Positions 18,088 to 29,292 of a stretch of 64,000 nucleotides of DNA are shown here, in pieces. The stretch is from Arthrobacter oryzae. Lineage in GTDB: Bacteria; Actinomycetota; Actinomycetes; Actinomycetales; Micrococcaceae. The stretch's first letter is position 1, and each line of letters starts with the position of its first letter. Below the pieces are notes generated by a model. That model saw only the letters and a list, made by a program, of their open reading frames with translations, had not been told where the DNA came from and ran no database searches. The stretch is taken from positions 372,001 to 436,000 of the forward strand of contig NZ_RBIR01000003.1 in NCBI RefSeq assembly GCF_003634095.1. The letters are read 5' to 3'. The position numbers and the translations under genes were made by a program.

Positions 18088-19229
18088 TTCCTGGAATACG
18101 ATCCGAACGCGGGACCGTCGAGCTCACCGGTGTCGTGCGCAGATTCGGCGATGTTCCCGCCGTCGACGGGATCAACCTTACGGTCCGCCCCGGGGAGTTC
18201 TTGTCGCTGCTGGGCCCGTCCGGATGCGGCAAAACCACGACGTTGCGGATGATCGCCGGATTCGAATACCCCGATGAGGGCATTATCCGTATTTCCGGTC
18301 AGGCCGTGCAGGAGACTCCGGCACACCGGCGCGATGTGAACACGGTCTTCCAGGCATACGCGCTGTTTCCGCACATGACCGTGGCGGAGAATATCGCCTA
18401 CGGCCTCCGGCAGAAGAGGGCTTCACGCACCGAAGTCCGCAAGCAGGTCGCCGAAGCGCTGGAGATGGTGCAGTTGGCACCGTTGGCGAACCGGAAACCC
18501 CAGCAGCTTTCGGGGGGACAGCAGCAGCGGGTCGCGCTGGCCCGGGCCATCATCAATCGTCCCAGTGTGCTGCTCCTGGACGAGCCGCTGGCGGCTCTGG
18601 ACCGGCAGTTGCGCGAAAAGATGCAGATCGAACTCAAATTGCTGCAGCACGAGCTGCAAATGACGTTTATCTTCGTCACCCACGACCAGGGCGAGGCGAT
18701 GTCGATGAGCGACCGCATCGCCGTCATGGCTGCCGGCCGAATCGAACAGCTCGCCGACCCGTTCACGATCTACGATGCGCCGGCTTCGGCCTTCGTTGCC
18801 GGCTTCATCGGGCGGCAGAACTTCTTCCACGGGCGCGTCCAGACTGACGGGACGACCCTCGCCTCGGACAGATTAAGCGTGCGCAGCACCCGGACGCAGC
18901 CCGGCCTGGCGCCTGGCGCCGAAGGCATGGCCGCGGTACGCCCGGAGTCAATGACCATCTCTGAACAGCCCCCGGTCGGGGACGACAACCATGTGCGCGG
19001 AGTGCTGATCAACCGCGCCCATCTGGGGTCGACCGTCCAGTACATCGTCGACATCGGCGGACGTCACGAGGTCATTGTCGAATGTCCACCTGCGGGTGCC
19101 CCCGCCATGACCGTCGGTTCCAGCGTGTACTGCTGCTGGTCTCCTTCCAAGACCTATCTGTTCGACTCCCCCGAATCAGTCTCTTCCGCATCCGACTCGG
19201 CCTCTCTGGCCGAGGCCGTCGCCGTTTGA
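18003..19229 (+). CDS. potA: polyamine-type ABC transporter ATP-binding protein PotA
   Basis: The product is up to 408 residues. It has Walker A GPSGCGKTTTLRMIAGFE, Q-loop FQAYALFPHMTVAENIAYGL, signature LSGGQQQRVALARAI, Walker B VLLLDEPLAALD and the H-loop VTHDQGEAMSMSDR. A C-terminal TOBE domain (FFHGRV; MAAVRPESM) follows. It energises uptake through PotB/PotC. ATG 18003 has a long 14-nt gap from its ribosome-binding site. An alternative start at GTG 18084 (codon 28) is coupled to a leader ORF and fits the usual PotA N-terminus better. The family is certain; the start is not. Confidence 0.93.
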   Translation: MSSSPRVLEPVRGAAAAASVPAGRWSRVIPGIRSERGTVELTGVVRRFGDVPAVDGINLTVRPGEFLSLLGPSGCGKTTTLRMIAGFEYPDEGIIRISGQAVQETPAHRRDVNTVFQAYALFPHMTVAENIAYGLRQKRASRTEVRKQVAEALEMVQLAPLANRKPQQLSGGQQQRVALARAIINRPSVLLLDEPLAALDRQLREKMQIELKLLQHELQMTFIFVTHDQGEAMSMSDRIAVMAAGRIEQLADPFTIYDAPASAFVAGFIGRQNFFHGRVQTDGTTLASDRLSVRSTRTQPGLAPGAEGMAAVRPESMTISEQPPVGDDNHVRGVLINRAHLGSTVQYIVDIGGRHEVIVECPPAGAPAMTVGSSVYCCWSPSKTYLFDSPESVSSASDSASLAEAVAV

Positions 19230-19241
19230 AAGGCCCAGATC

Positions 19242-20432
19242 ATGAACAGCAAAGACACGTCCATTCCGGCAATCCGGGTCCTCGCGCCGACCGCAACGGC
19301 CATGCGGCTCTCCCGGCGGGGGTTCCTTGGCGGCATGGGAATCGCCGCCACCGGCGCCCTTCTGAGCGCCTGCGCCGCCACCCCGGGCACGTCTGTGGCC
19401 CCGGCGGCGGCAGCCGCGCCTGTCCAGCTCGGTACAGAGCTCAACTTCTTCAACTGGGCCTCCTACGACGACCCGGCCACCGTGAAGAGCTACACGACGA
19501 AGACCGGCGTTAACATCCGGCTGGACGTCTACAATTCCAATGAAGAGGCCATCGCGAAGCTGGGTGCGGCCGCCGGAACCGGCGGATACGACATCTTTGT
19601 TCCGACCGGGGTCTACATCCCGCAGATCGCCCAGGCAGGGCTGTTGGAAAAGCTCGATCACTCCAAGCTCCCCAACCTGGCAAAGGTCGATCCTGCCTTC
19701 CTCAACCAGGCCTGGGACAAGGACAACACGTACTCGGTTTGCAAGGACTGGGGGTCCACGGGGTTCCTGTATGACACCAAGGTCATCAAGCGGGACCTGA
19801 AGACCTGGAGTGACTTCGTGGACGCCATGCAGAACGAGGCGAGCGGGAAGACCTCGATCATGGACTCACCCAACTACCTGGCGGGCCTCTACGCGTGGCG
19901 CACGGGGATGGACTGGACCAGCACGGACGCCGGCTTCCTCGATGACGTGGAGAAATTCATCCTGAACGACGTCGCCCCGCACATCAACGCCTATGAGTCC
20001 TACCCGGGTGCCGCGTTGGCCCAGGGCAAATCGGCCCTCATGATGTGCTGGAACGGCGACGCCCGTCAAGGCCTGATGGCTGTGCACGCATCCGACCCGG
20101 AACGCTACCGCTGGGTGCTCGGGGCACCGACGACGGAACTGTGGATGGACAACTGGACCATTCTCAAGGGAGCAAAACACCTCGATGCCGCTTACTCCTG
20201 GATCAACTATGTCCTCGACCCCGTCGTGTCCTATAAAGAACTGCAGTTCACCGGCTATAACACGGGCATCGCCGGGCTCCGGGAAAAGGCTAAGGCGGAC
20301 AAGCTCCCGCTCTCGGAGATGATCTTCTTCACCGACCAGCAGGTCGCGACTTTCAAATCCGGTGCCCTGAATTCGGGAACCGACCGCCTCGTGCAGATTC
20401 TGACCAAGGCCAAAGCCGCCTCGGCGAAGTAG
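19242..20432 (+). CDS. potD: polyamine ABC transporter substrate-binding lipoprotein PotD
   Basis: The 396-residue protein has an extended N-terminus with a twin-arginine motif (RLSRRGFLGG, Arg25-Arg26). A hydrophobic stretch then leads to the lipobox LLSAC with Cys44, predicting Tat export and lipid anchoring. The mature part begins ELNFFNWASYDDPATVKSYTTKTGVNIRLDVYNSNEEAIAKL, characteristic of spermidine/putrescine-binding proteins. It lies 12 bp after potA. The substrate is probably putrescine or spermidine, though other small cationic amines are possible. ATG at 19302 (M21) is an alternative start. Confidence 0.93.
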   Translation: MNSKDTSIPAIRVLAPTATAMRLSRRGFLGGMGIAATGALLSACAATPGTSVAPAAAAAPVQLGTELNFFNWASYDDPATVKSYTTKTGVNIRLDVYNSNEEAIAKLGAAAGTGGYDIFVPTGVYIPQIAQAGLLEKLDHSKLPNLAKVDPAFLNQAWDKDNTYSVCKDWGSTGFLYDTKVIKRDLKTWSDFVDAMQNEASGKTSIMDSPNYLAGLYAWRTGMDWTSTDAGFLDDVEKFILNDVAPHINAYESYPGAALAQGKSALMMCWNGDARQGLMAVHASDPERYRWVLGAPTTELWMDNWTILKGAKHLDAAYSWINYVLDPVVSYKELQFTGYNTGIAGLREKAKADKLPLSEMIFFTDQQVATFKSGALNSGTDRLVQILTKAKAASAK

Positions 20433-20441
20433 CCGCCCACC

Positions 20442-21401
20442 ATGACAACACTGACCAGAACACCGCGCCGGACCAGGACCCTACATCGGACCAGGACCCT
20501 ACGCCGGACCAGAATCAGCCTGCAGGGGATGATACCGGCGCTGCCGGCGGGGCTCCTGCTGACGGGGTTCTTCCTCGTCCCCATCGGCTTCATCATCTTT
20601 TACAGCTTCGGCTACAAACCGGGCCTCCTCAGTTCAATCGGAGTCGACCGGCTCTCCCTGGACCGCTACGGGGAGGCGCTCAACGACACTTTCCTGCTCA
20701 CGTTCGGCAACACCTTGCAGATCGCGCTTCTCGGAACTGCCTTGTGCCTATTCATTGCCTACCCTTTCGCGTACTGGCTGTCCCACCACGTCGCAAGCCG
20801 GTACCGGTCTACGCTGCTGGCCGTAGTCCTGGTCCCCTTGTGGACGAACTTCCTGCTCCGGACCATCGGCTGGCAGATCATCCTCTCGGGCGACGGCTGG
20901 CTGTCCAAGGCGCTCATGTCCGCCGGCATCATCCACCAGCCGCTGAACATCCTCTTCACCCGCGACGCGGTGGAGATCGGCGTGGTCTACAACTACCTAA
21001 TCTTCATGATCCTGCCCCTCTACGTCGTCCTGGAGCGGATGGACCCATCCCTTCGCCAAGCCTCGCGGGATCTCGGGGCCGGACGGCTTCGGACCTTCCT
21101 GCAGGTGACCTTCCCGCTTTCCATGCCGGGCGTGGTCGCCGGTTGCCTGCTCGTCTTCGTTCCGCTCTGCGGGGACTACATCACGGCGTCCATCCTGGGC
21201 GGAGCCAGCGCCAACATGGCAGGACAACTCGTCGCCGCCCAGTTCCTGATGGCCCAGAACTGGGCCCTCGGCTCAGCCACGGCCGTCGTGCTGATTATCG
21301 CGATTATCATGACCGTCCTGGCCGCCGGGGCCGGCCTCGCCATCGTCACTGCGGTGCTGCGCGCACACCGCAGCGTCACCCTGCCCGGGGCGGTGAACTG
21401 A
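20442..21401 (+). CDS. potB: polyamine ABC transporter permease PotB
   Basis: The 319-residue product has six membrane segments. The permease EAA-type loop MDPSLRQASRDLGAGRLRTFLQVTFPLSMPGVVAG contacts the ATPase. The N-terminus contains repeated RTRTL(H/R)RTR tracts encoded by near-repeats at about 20457-20515, which look low-complexity. An internal start nearer the first membrane segment is possible. The stop overlaps the potC start by one base (TGATG). It forms the membrane channel with PotC. Confidence 0.92.
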   Translation: MTTLTRTPRRTRTLHRTRTLRRTRISLQGMIPALPAGLLLTGFFLVPIGFIIFYSFGYKPGLLSSIGVDRLSLDRYGEALNDTFLLTFGNTLQIALLGTALCLFIAYPFAYWLSHHVASRYRSTLLAVVLVPLWTNFLLRTIGWQIILSGDGWLSKALMSAGIIHQPLNILFTRDAVEIGVVYNYLIFMILPLYVVLERMDPSLRQASRDLGAGRLRTFLQVTFPLSMPGVVAGCLLVFVPLCGDYITASILGGASANMAGQLVAAQFLMAQNWALGSATAVVLIIAIIMTVLAAGAGLAIVTAVLRAHRSVTLPGAVN

Positions 21402-22270
21402 TGTCCCGCGGCCGGCCCACACCCACCGACGGCGTCTCGATCGGCCTGTGGACCTGGGGAATTATCGTCTTCATATTCCTCTTCGCCCCGATCATCACGA
21501 TCGTCGTCTACTCCTTCAACGCGGGACGGACCCTCGTGGTCTGGGACGGCTTCAGCCTGGACCCGTATGTGCGTGCCATGGCCGATCCGACCATGGCCTC
21601 CAGCGTGCTCACCTCGATCAAGGCGGCCCTCGGTTCGGCTGCTTTCGCCGCCGTCATCGGCACCCTGGCTGGAATCGCAGCGGCACGGCGGCCCGGAAAG
21701 TGGGCCGCCGTGTTCCTGGTCGTCGTCACCCTCGTACTCATCACCCCGGAAATCGTCGATGCCATCGCTTTGCTCATCTGGTTCGTCCGGATGGGCGGCC
21801 CGTTCGGCCCCGATAATCAGTTCGTCGACTACGGCCTGATGCGCCTCTGGTTCGGGCATGCGATCTTCTCAACCGCCGTCGTCGTGCTCATCGTCAGGGC
21901 ACGCGTCTCAGGGATGGACGAATCGCTCGAAGAGGCAGCGGCAGACCTCTACGCCCCACCGTGGCGGCGGTTCCGCCAGATCACCCTGCCTCTGGTCTTT
22001 CCCGCCGTAATGGTGGGGTTCCTGCTCTCCTTCAGCCTGAGCCTGGACAACACCATCATCTCCTCATTCGTGAGCGTCGCAGGGTCAACCCCCTGGCCGG
22101 TCTACGTGTTCAGCGCCGTCCGGGGAACCCTGCGTCCTGAGCTGGCGTCTATGTCCACGGTCATGCTGCTCCTGACCGTACTGTCGCTGGCGGCCGTCGG
22201 CTTCGTCCTTCGCCGCGGCGGAGGATCATCCTCAGAACTGACCCAAGCACTTGCAGGAGGCAAGCAGTGA
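21401..22270 (+). CDS. potC: polyamine ABC transporter permease PotC
   Basis: The gene starts at ATG 21401, overlapping the potB stop. The much longer open frame reaching back to 20744 is only read-through in another frame of potB. The 289-residue product has six membrane helices. Its EAA loop reads MDESLEEAAADLYAPPWRRFRQITLPLVFPAVMVG. The segment SFNAGRTLVVWDGFSLDPYVRAM is typical of PotC. It pairs with PotB. Its stop overlaps the oxidase GTG start (GTGA). Confidence 0.93.
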   Translation: MSRGRPTPTDGVSIGLWTWGIIVFIFLFAPIITIVVYSFNAGRTLVVWDGFSLDPYVRAMADPTMASSVLTSIKAALGSAAFAAVIGTLAGIAAARRPGKWAAVFLVVVTLVLITPEIVDAIALLIWFVRMGGPFGPDNQFVDYGLMRLWFGHAIFSTAVVVLIVRARVSGMDESLEEAAADLYAPPWRRFRQITLPLVFPAVMVGFLLSFSLSLDNTIISSFVSVAGSTPWPVYVFSAVRGTLRPELASMSTVMLLLTVLSLAAVGFVLRRGGGSSSELTQALAGGKQ

Positions 22271-23667
22271 CCACCGGTGCATCACCCGCAAGCAAGTACC
22301 GTGACCGAAGCCTGTGGCTGGACCAGCTCGATGAGCCGCTCACGGTGCGTCCAAGCCTGGAAGGCGACACGACCGCCGACGTCGCGATCATCGGCGCCGG
22401 AATGACCGGGCTATGGACCGCCTATTACCTCTCCGTCCACCAGCCCGATCTGCGGATAGCCGTGCTCGAACGCGAGATTGCCGGATTCGGTGCCTCTGGC
22501 CGCAATGGCGGCTGGGTCGGGGCAGGCATCGCCGGATCGGCCAGCGTCTATGCCAAACGCCACGACCAGGACGCCGTTCGCCGCGCCATTTTGGAAACCT
22601 GCACCACCGTCGATGAGATCGGCCGCGTGATCGCCGAGGAAGGTATCGACTGCGGATTCGCCAAGGAAGGAAGCCTCGCCGTCGCCACGTCAGCACCGCA
22701 GGAGCGCCGGATGATGCAAGGGTTCAGCGCAGCCACGCGGGTCGGAACGCATTGTCCCGGCGACAGGGTAGTCGATCGCGCCGAATCGGAACGGCTCGTC
22801 CACGTTGAAGGCTGGAAGTCCGCCCTGTATACCCCGCACTGCGCCGGCATGGACCCCGCCAGGTTCATCCGGGGCCTGGCACGCGCCTGCGAATCGCGGG
22901 GCGTCGTAATCTACGAGGGCACCGAGGCCATAGAGGTGGCACCGGGCGTCGTCCGGTCCCCCCACGGATCGGTGAAGTCCGACGCCGTCATCCGCGCCAC
23001 CGAGGCATACACGACGCAGCTGCCGGGCAAATCAAGGAGCTATCTTCCCCTGACATCCCTGATGATCGCCACGGAACCGCTGCCCGCGGACGTCTGGGAG
23101 GAACTCGGCTGGGCCAGAGGACTCACCGTCCGGGACTTTAAGCATCTGTTTTTCTACGCCCAGCGCACGCCCGATGACCGTATCGCCATCGGCGGCCGGG
23201 GCGCACCGTATACCCTCAGGCACCCGATCGACCAGCGGCGGGAACGCGACACCGAAGTGCGTGCCAGGCTGATCGCCACGCTGCACGCGGCATTCCCTGC
23301 GGCCCGCGAAGCAGCAATCACGCACCATTGGGGAGGCCCCCTGGGTGTTCCACGCGACTGGTCAATGGGTATCAATTATGACCAGCGCACTGGATTCGGC
23401 ACGGCAGGAGGCTACTCCGGACACGGTGTCACCGCCGCGAACATCTCCGGACGGACCCTCGCAGACCTCGTGCTCCGACGCAACACGGACCTGACCCACC
23501 TGCCCTGGGTGGGGCACCGCTCCAGGAACTGGGAGCCCGAGCCACTTCGCTTTCTGGCCTCCAGCGCAATCGTCAAAGTCCTGTCGAGCGCAGACCACTA
23601 CGAAGAACGCACACAACGGAACGCCAAACGCACCACCCTGCTGGCACCCGTGATGCCCCCGTCCTGA
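22267..23667 (+). CDS. FAD-dependent amine oxidase, PuuB-like (gamma-glutamylputrescine oxidase family)
   Basis: The GTG at 22267 overlaps the potC stop. The 466-residue protein is a DAO-family flavoenzyme. The FAD motif VAIIGAGMTGLWTAYYLSVHQPDLRIAVLEREIAGFGASGRNGGW is followed by the typical C-terminal GTAGGYSGHGVTAANISGRTLADLVL. It resembles PuuB and related enzymes that oxidise gamma-glutamyl-putrescine or similar amines. No puuA, puuC or puuD was seen in the window, so the complete pathway is not shown. Coupling to a polyamine importer supports an amine substrate. Confidence 0.88.
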   Translation: MTTGASPASKYRDRSLWLDQLDEPLTVRPSLEGDTTADVAIIGAGMTGLWTAYYLSVHQPDLRIAVLEREIAGFGASGRNGGWVGAGIAGSASVYAKRHDQDAVRRAILETCTTVDEIGRVIAEEGIDCGFAKEGSLAVATSAPQERRMMQGFSAATRVGTHCPGDRVVDRAESERLVHVEGWKSALYTPHCAGMDPARFIRGLARACESRGVVIYEGTEAIEVAPGVVRSPHGSVKSDAVIRATEAYTTQLPGKSRSYLPLTSLMIATEPLPADVWEELGWARGLTVRDFKHLFFYAQRTPDDRIAIGGRGAPYTLRHPIDQRRERDTEVRARLIATLHAAFPAAREAAITHHWGGPLGVPRDWSMGINYDQRTGFGTAGGYSGHGVTAANISGRTLADLVLRRNTDLTHLPWVGHRSRNWEPEPLRFLASSAIVKVLSSADHYEERTQRNAKRTTLLAPVMPPS

Positions 23668-23749
23668 CTCGACGGACCCAATCAAGGAGGTGCGTCCCGG
23701 CCGGCAACCAGCGCACAGCCGAATTGAAGCAATCAGAAGAGAGCAAACG

Positions 23750-24139
23750 ATGACCCGTTCCGATGACCCCGGCAACGAACCCGGCGGCCCCAGACCTGCC
23801 AGCCTGCTCCATGTCTGCGCCATCGACCTCCCCCTCCCCGACCCGCATGCCAAGTCGACAAGCCCAACGGGACAGGCCGAATCAAGCCTCAGCATCTGGA
23901 ATGCCCACCCGGCAACGTCGGCAGGGGTGTGGGAATGCGAACCCGGCGAGTTCACTTCTGCCCGGGAGGGCTACTCCGAAATTTGCCAGGTCCTCAGCGG
24001 GAGCGGCAGCGTCCACGGAGAAGACGGAACAAGCGCCGATCTGAAAGCGGGATCCTTACTCGTACTCCCGGCGGGCTGGCGCGGAACCTGGACCATCAGG
24101 GAAAAAATTCGAAAAACGTACGTCCTTTTCCCCGGGTAG
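23750..24139 (+). CDS. cupin-domain protein (DUF861/EutQ-like)
   Basis: The start at ATG 23750, after an AGAAGAGAG ribosome-binding site, gives 129 residues. The single cupin barrel contains WECEPGEFTSAREGYSEICQVLSGSGSVHGEDG and GSLLVLPAGWRGTWTIREKIRKTYVLFPG, matching the cupin_3 (DUF861) family. Such small cupins commonly accompany PuuB/GabD clusters and have no assigned reaction. It is the last gene of the transporter-oxidase operon. No good terminator immediately follows on the plus strand, but the palindrome at 24323-24358 could work in both directions. Confidence 0.82.
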   Translation: MTRSDDPGNEPGGPRPASLLHVCAIDLPLPDPHAKSTSPTGQAESSLSIWNAHPATSAGVWECEPGEFTSAREGYSEICQVLSGSGSVHGEDGTSADLKAGSLLVLPAGWRGTWTIREKIRKTYVLFPG

Positions 24140-24322
24140 GAATATCGTGGCCGGAGCCCACCGCCCAGGGCTTACTAGATCGAGACGGGATTTATCGTCT
24201 TCACCGAGCATCCTTTGGACCAGGAAAGACCGGGCAGGACGCACCTGACACGCCCGGGGCGGACACACATTTTGTCCTATAACCCCATAACCCGTGCCAT
24301 CGCCGGGTTAGCGGCGATTAAA

Positions 24323-24358
24323 CGAAAGAACCCCGGTCCGAAGACCGGGGTTCTTTCG
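24323..24358 (-). terminator. intrinsic terminator after tRNA-Leu
   Basis: This is a perfect 16-bp stem (arms 24323-24338 and 24343-24358) with a four-base loop. On the minus strand the loop reads TTCG, closed by C and G, the extra-stable UUCG tetraloop, and is followed by TTT. It lies 7 bp after the tRNA-Leu 3' end. It may also stop plus-strand transcription from the cupin gene. Confidence 0.85.
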
Positions 24359-24365
24359 ATTTGCG

Positions 24366-24448
24366 TGCGCGAGGGGGGATTTGAACCCCCACGCCCTTTC
24401 GGACACTGGCACCTGAAGCCAGCGCGTCTGCCGTTCCGCCACTCGCGC
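24366..24448 (-). tRNA. tRNA-Leu (anticodon CAG)
   Basis: Read on the minus strand, the acceptor stem GCGCGAG pairs with CTCGCGC. A long variable arm typical of class II tRNAs is present (TGTCCGAAAGGGCG region). The T-arm is GGGGGTTCAAATCCCCC and the anticodon loop is CTTCAGG. The anticodon CAG decodes CUG leucine, the main Leu codon in a high-GC genome. The 3' CCA is not encoded. The length of 83 nt is normal. Confidence 0.95.
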
Positions 24449-24831
24449 GCAACTTCTTCCACTCGGAAAGGGTCGGTTTCCCGGACCGCGAACCTCGTAA
24501 AAGCAGCGAGATCAAGCATAACGGACAACTGCGGGAAAACACCAATCGAGCCGGAATGCCCCCGCCCAACGGGATTCCGGGGCCCGGCGTCGGCGGTCAC
24601 CGCCCCCCGTGGCAGGTCCGGCAGAGGCGCCAGCACGGAGGATGTCTGCGCACGTCAGGGCGCCCCCGCGGCGCTTTTAGGCGGCTTACTGGCGGCGTCC
24701 GTTGAGGCCATTCCCAGACACGCCCAGTAGTATCTGATGTAGGAGTGTCCGCTGAGCGCGGGCTCGCAAAAGTTGGAAACCGAGTTCCGGAACGAACGCT
24801 GCCCCGCAGCCATCAGGAAAGGAGAGGGACC
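24449..24831 (+). other. intergenic region upstream of fhaA
   Basis: This 383-bp region between tRNA-Leu and fhaA has no convincing gene. It should contain the promoters for the divergent tRNA and the fhaA-pknB operon. A GGAAAGGAGAGGG ribosome-binding site ends it. TTGAGG (24702) and TAGTAT (24728) are promoter-like but 20 bp apart, too far to be convincing. Confidence 0.6.
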
Positions 24832-25578
24832 ATGGGATTGCTGGACAAAGTCGAGCGCGGCATCGAAAAGGCCGTCCGCGGAGTCTTCTCCACCGGTTCT
24901 CGCGCCCAGGTTGAGCCTGTCGAAATCGCAAGCCGTCTCCGCACCGAAGTGGACAACAAAGCCATCACCATCGCCGCTGGGCGCACGCTCGCGCCCAACG
25001 TTTTTGATGTGCTCCTAAGCAGCGACGACTTCCAGCGCGCCCAGGAATGGGGCACACCGCTCGCGGAGGAGCTGTGCGACGTCGTCATCAACCACGTCCG
25101 CAGCCAGGGCTACACGCTTCAGGGTCCGGTCCGGATTAGTTTCCGCCGCGACGAAGACCGCCGCGCCGGGGAATTCGACATCACCTCGCGGACCGAGAAG
25201 GCCTCCGCCCCGTCCGTCCCGCCGCCGGGCGTGCACGGCAATGTGCCGGCTGCTCCGACGCGCCAGCCCGCTCAGCTTCAGCCCGTGCTGGACATCGACG
25301 GTCAGCGCTATTCACTGAACGCGCCCTCGATTGTGCTCGGACGGTCCTCGGAAGCGGACATCCTCATTGACGACACCGGTGTTTCGCGACGCCATCTGGA
25401 AATCCGGACGGGGCCGGGCACCGCCCAGGCCATCGACCTCGGCTCCACGAACGGCAGCTATGTCAACGGCCAAAAGATCGTGGGCAGCTCCGAACTTGCC
25501 GACGGCGCCACGATCACGATGGGACGGACCAAAATTATCTTCCGGCTACTGCCCGCCACCCCAGGCGGCCGCGCATGA
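24832..25578 (+). CDS. fhaA: FhaA, DUF3662 and FHA domain protein
   Basis: The start at ATG 24832 has a very strong ribosome-binding site and the protein begins MGLLDKVERGIEKAVRGVFSTGSRAQVEPVEIA, the canonical DUF3662 N-terminus. The C-terminal FHA domain (about residues 160-245) has the phosphothreonine-binding motif VLGRSSEADILIDDTGVSRRHLEI and the STNGSYVNG loop. The linker is Pro-rich and short. In mycobacteria FhaA binds phosphorylated MviN/MurJ and PbpA-pathway proteins to regulate peptidoglycan synthesis. It is the first gene of the kinase-phosphatase operon and overlaps fhaB by 4 bp. Confidence 0.95.
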   Translation: MGLLDKVERGIEKAVRGVFSTGSRAQVEPVEIASRLRTEVDNKAITIAAGRTLAPNVFDVLLSSDDFQRAQEWGTPLAEELCDVVINHVRSQGYTLQGPVRISFRRDEDRRAGEFDITSRTEKASAPSVPPPGVHGNVPAAPTRQPAQLQPVLDIDGQRYSLNAPSIVLGRSSEADILIDDTGVSRRHLEIRTGPGTAQAIDLGSTNGSYVNGQKIVGSSELADGATITMGRTKIIFRLLPATPGGRA

Positions 25579-26057
25579 GCGAACTGACCATTACGGCTCT
25601 TCGCTTCGGGTTTTTGATCCTCCTCTGGGTGCTGATCTTCAGTATTGTCTCTGCGATGCGCCGCGATCTGATGATCGGCCGCAAGGCAGCGGCCGGAGCC
25701 CCCACGGCCCGCCAGGTGCGCAAGAATCCGTCCCTCGCCGAGCCCGCTCCGGCCCCCGTCAAGCAGCAGGCCCGCCAGCTGGTGGTGACTGAAGGTCCGC
25801 TCAAGGGCACCACGGTCCCCCTCGCCGCGAGCCCCATCCTCCTTGGCCGCGCACAGGAAGCCACCCTCGTCCTCGAGGACGACTATGCCTCGGGCCGCCA
25901 CGCGCGGCTGTTTCCGCAGGGCAGCCGGTGGTTCATTGAGGACCTCGGCTCCACCAATGGCACCTACCTGGCAGACCAGCAGCTGACCCGGGCCCTCCCG
26001 GTGGAGTTGGGCGTCCCCGTGAGAATCGGCAAGACGGTCATCGAATTGAGGCCGTAG
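25575..26057 (+). CDS. fhaB: FhaB, membrane-anchored FHA protein
   Basis: The 160-residue protein has an N-terminal membrane segment (LRFGFLILLWVLIFSIVSAM). A linker leads to a C-terminal FHA domain with ILLGRAQEATLVLEDDYASGRHARLF and STNGTYL, so the Arg, Ser and Asn residues for phosphothreonine binding are present. The FHA domain faces the cytoplasm, where it should be phosphorylated by PknA/PknB. In related genera FhaB (FipA) links kinase signalling to division. It overlaps fhaA by 4 bp and lies 2 bp before the phosphatase gene. Confidence 0.94.
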   Translation: MSELTITALRFGFLILLWVLIFSIVSAMRRDLMIGRKAAAGAPTARQVRKNPSLAEPAPAPVKQQARQLVVTEGPLKGTTVPLAASPILLGRAQEATLVLEDDYASGRHARLFPQGSRWFIEDLGSTNGTYLADQQLTRALPVELGVPVRIGKTVIELRP

Positions 26058-26059
26058 CC

Positions 26060-27846
<1,787 letters not shown>

Positions 27847-27850
<4 letters not shown>

Positions 27851-29292
27851 CACCCATCGACCCCGTAGCCAGGCCGCGGCGGAACGTAGAACTGGTCCTG
27901 CTGGTCCTCGCCCTCGCCGTCGGGATCGGCGCGCAGGCCCTGGTGGGTGTGGACCGGCAGAAGGCATTCGACAGTGACTTCTGGTTCCAGTCAGGACTCC
28001 TGGCGCTGGCCGCCCTCGCGTTCCATGTGGTGCTGCGGATCCGTGCTAAATATGCCGATCCGGTAATACTTCCGCTGGTAGTAGCCCTCAACGGACTCGG
28101 CCTGGCCATGATCCACCGGCTGGACCGGGTGGGTGAAGATACCGGCAACAACCAGCTGCGCTGGACCCTGGTGGCCATGGCGGTCGCGATCGCCGTGATT
28201 TGGTTCCTCAAGGACCACCGGATCCTGCGCCGCTTCACCTATATTTCCCTGGCCGTCAGTGCGGTGCTCCTCATCCTGCCGCTGGTTCCCGGCATCTCTG
28301 CCGGAGAAGTCCTGGGCGCCAGCGTCTGGATCAAGATCGGTTCCATGACCTTCCAGCCCGGTGAAATCGCCAAGATCACGCTGGCCATCTTCTTTGCCGG
28401 GTATCTGTCCTCCAACCGGGACCTGATCCTGCTGGCGGGCCGCAAGGTCGGGCCGGTGCAGTTCCCGCGGTTCAAGGACATGGGACCGATGATCACCGCC
28501 TGGCTGGTGAGCATCGGCGTGCTGGTGTTCCAGCGCGACCTCGGGACCTCGATCCTGTTCTTCGGCCTGTTCCTCGTCATGATCTACGTCGCCACGAGCC
28601 GCATCAGCTGGGTGATCATCGGCCTGGTCCTGATGGTGGTGGGCGGCTTCGTGGCAGCCCAGGTCTTCTCGCACGTGGCCCTGCGAATCGACGGCTGGGT
28701 CAACGCCTTCACCCCTGAGGTCTACGGCCGGGAGTTCGGCGGCAGCCTCCAGATTGTCGAGGGCCTGTTCGGCATGGCCAACGGCGGGCTGGTCGGCACC
28801 GGGCTCGGCCAGGGCCGGCCCAACCTTGTCCCCTTTGCCAACAGTGACATGATCATCGCCTCCTTCGGTGAGGAACTCGGCCTGATCGGCGTCTTCGCGA
28901 TCGTCCTGATGTACCTGCTGCTGTTCACCCGCGGCTTCCGCGCCGCGCTGGGCACCCGCGACGCGTTCGGCAAGCTGCTCGCCACCGGGCTTTCCTTCGC
29001 GATTGCCCTGCAGTGCTTTGTGGTGATCGGCGGCGTCACGCGCCTGATCCCCCTGACCGGACTCACGACGCCGTTCCTCGCCGCCGGCGGGTCCTCGCTC
29101 CTGGCGAACTGGATCATTGTGGGCTTGCTGCTGATGATTTCCCATACCGCGCGCGGTCCGGTGGACACGACGCCGCTGCCGCCGGGCCAGGAACCCGGCG
29201 CGGGCAGGAAGTTCCCTGCCACGCCGTCCAAGCCGGCCCCGGACCCCCGAACCAATCCCGACGCACCCACCGAGGCGGTGAAACAGCTGTGA
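27847..29292 (+). CDS. rodA: SEDS-family peptidoglycan glycosyltransferase RodA/FtsW
   Basis: The true start is ATG 27847, overlapping the pstP stop (ATGA); the open frame reaching back to 27640 reads through pstP. The 481-residue polytopic protein carries SEDS signatures such as FQPGEIAKITLAIFFAGYL, FQRDLGTSILFFGLFLVMIY and FANSDMIIASFGEELGLIG. It polymerises lipid II together with the adjacent class B PBP. Its location between pstP and pbpA is the standard actinobacterial arrangement for the polar-elongation RodA. Confidence 0.95.

Noticed and set aside
20744..21400. long N-terminal extension of PotC
   Set aside because: It is read-through of potB in another frame; the real potC start overlaps the potB stop and begins a normal permease.
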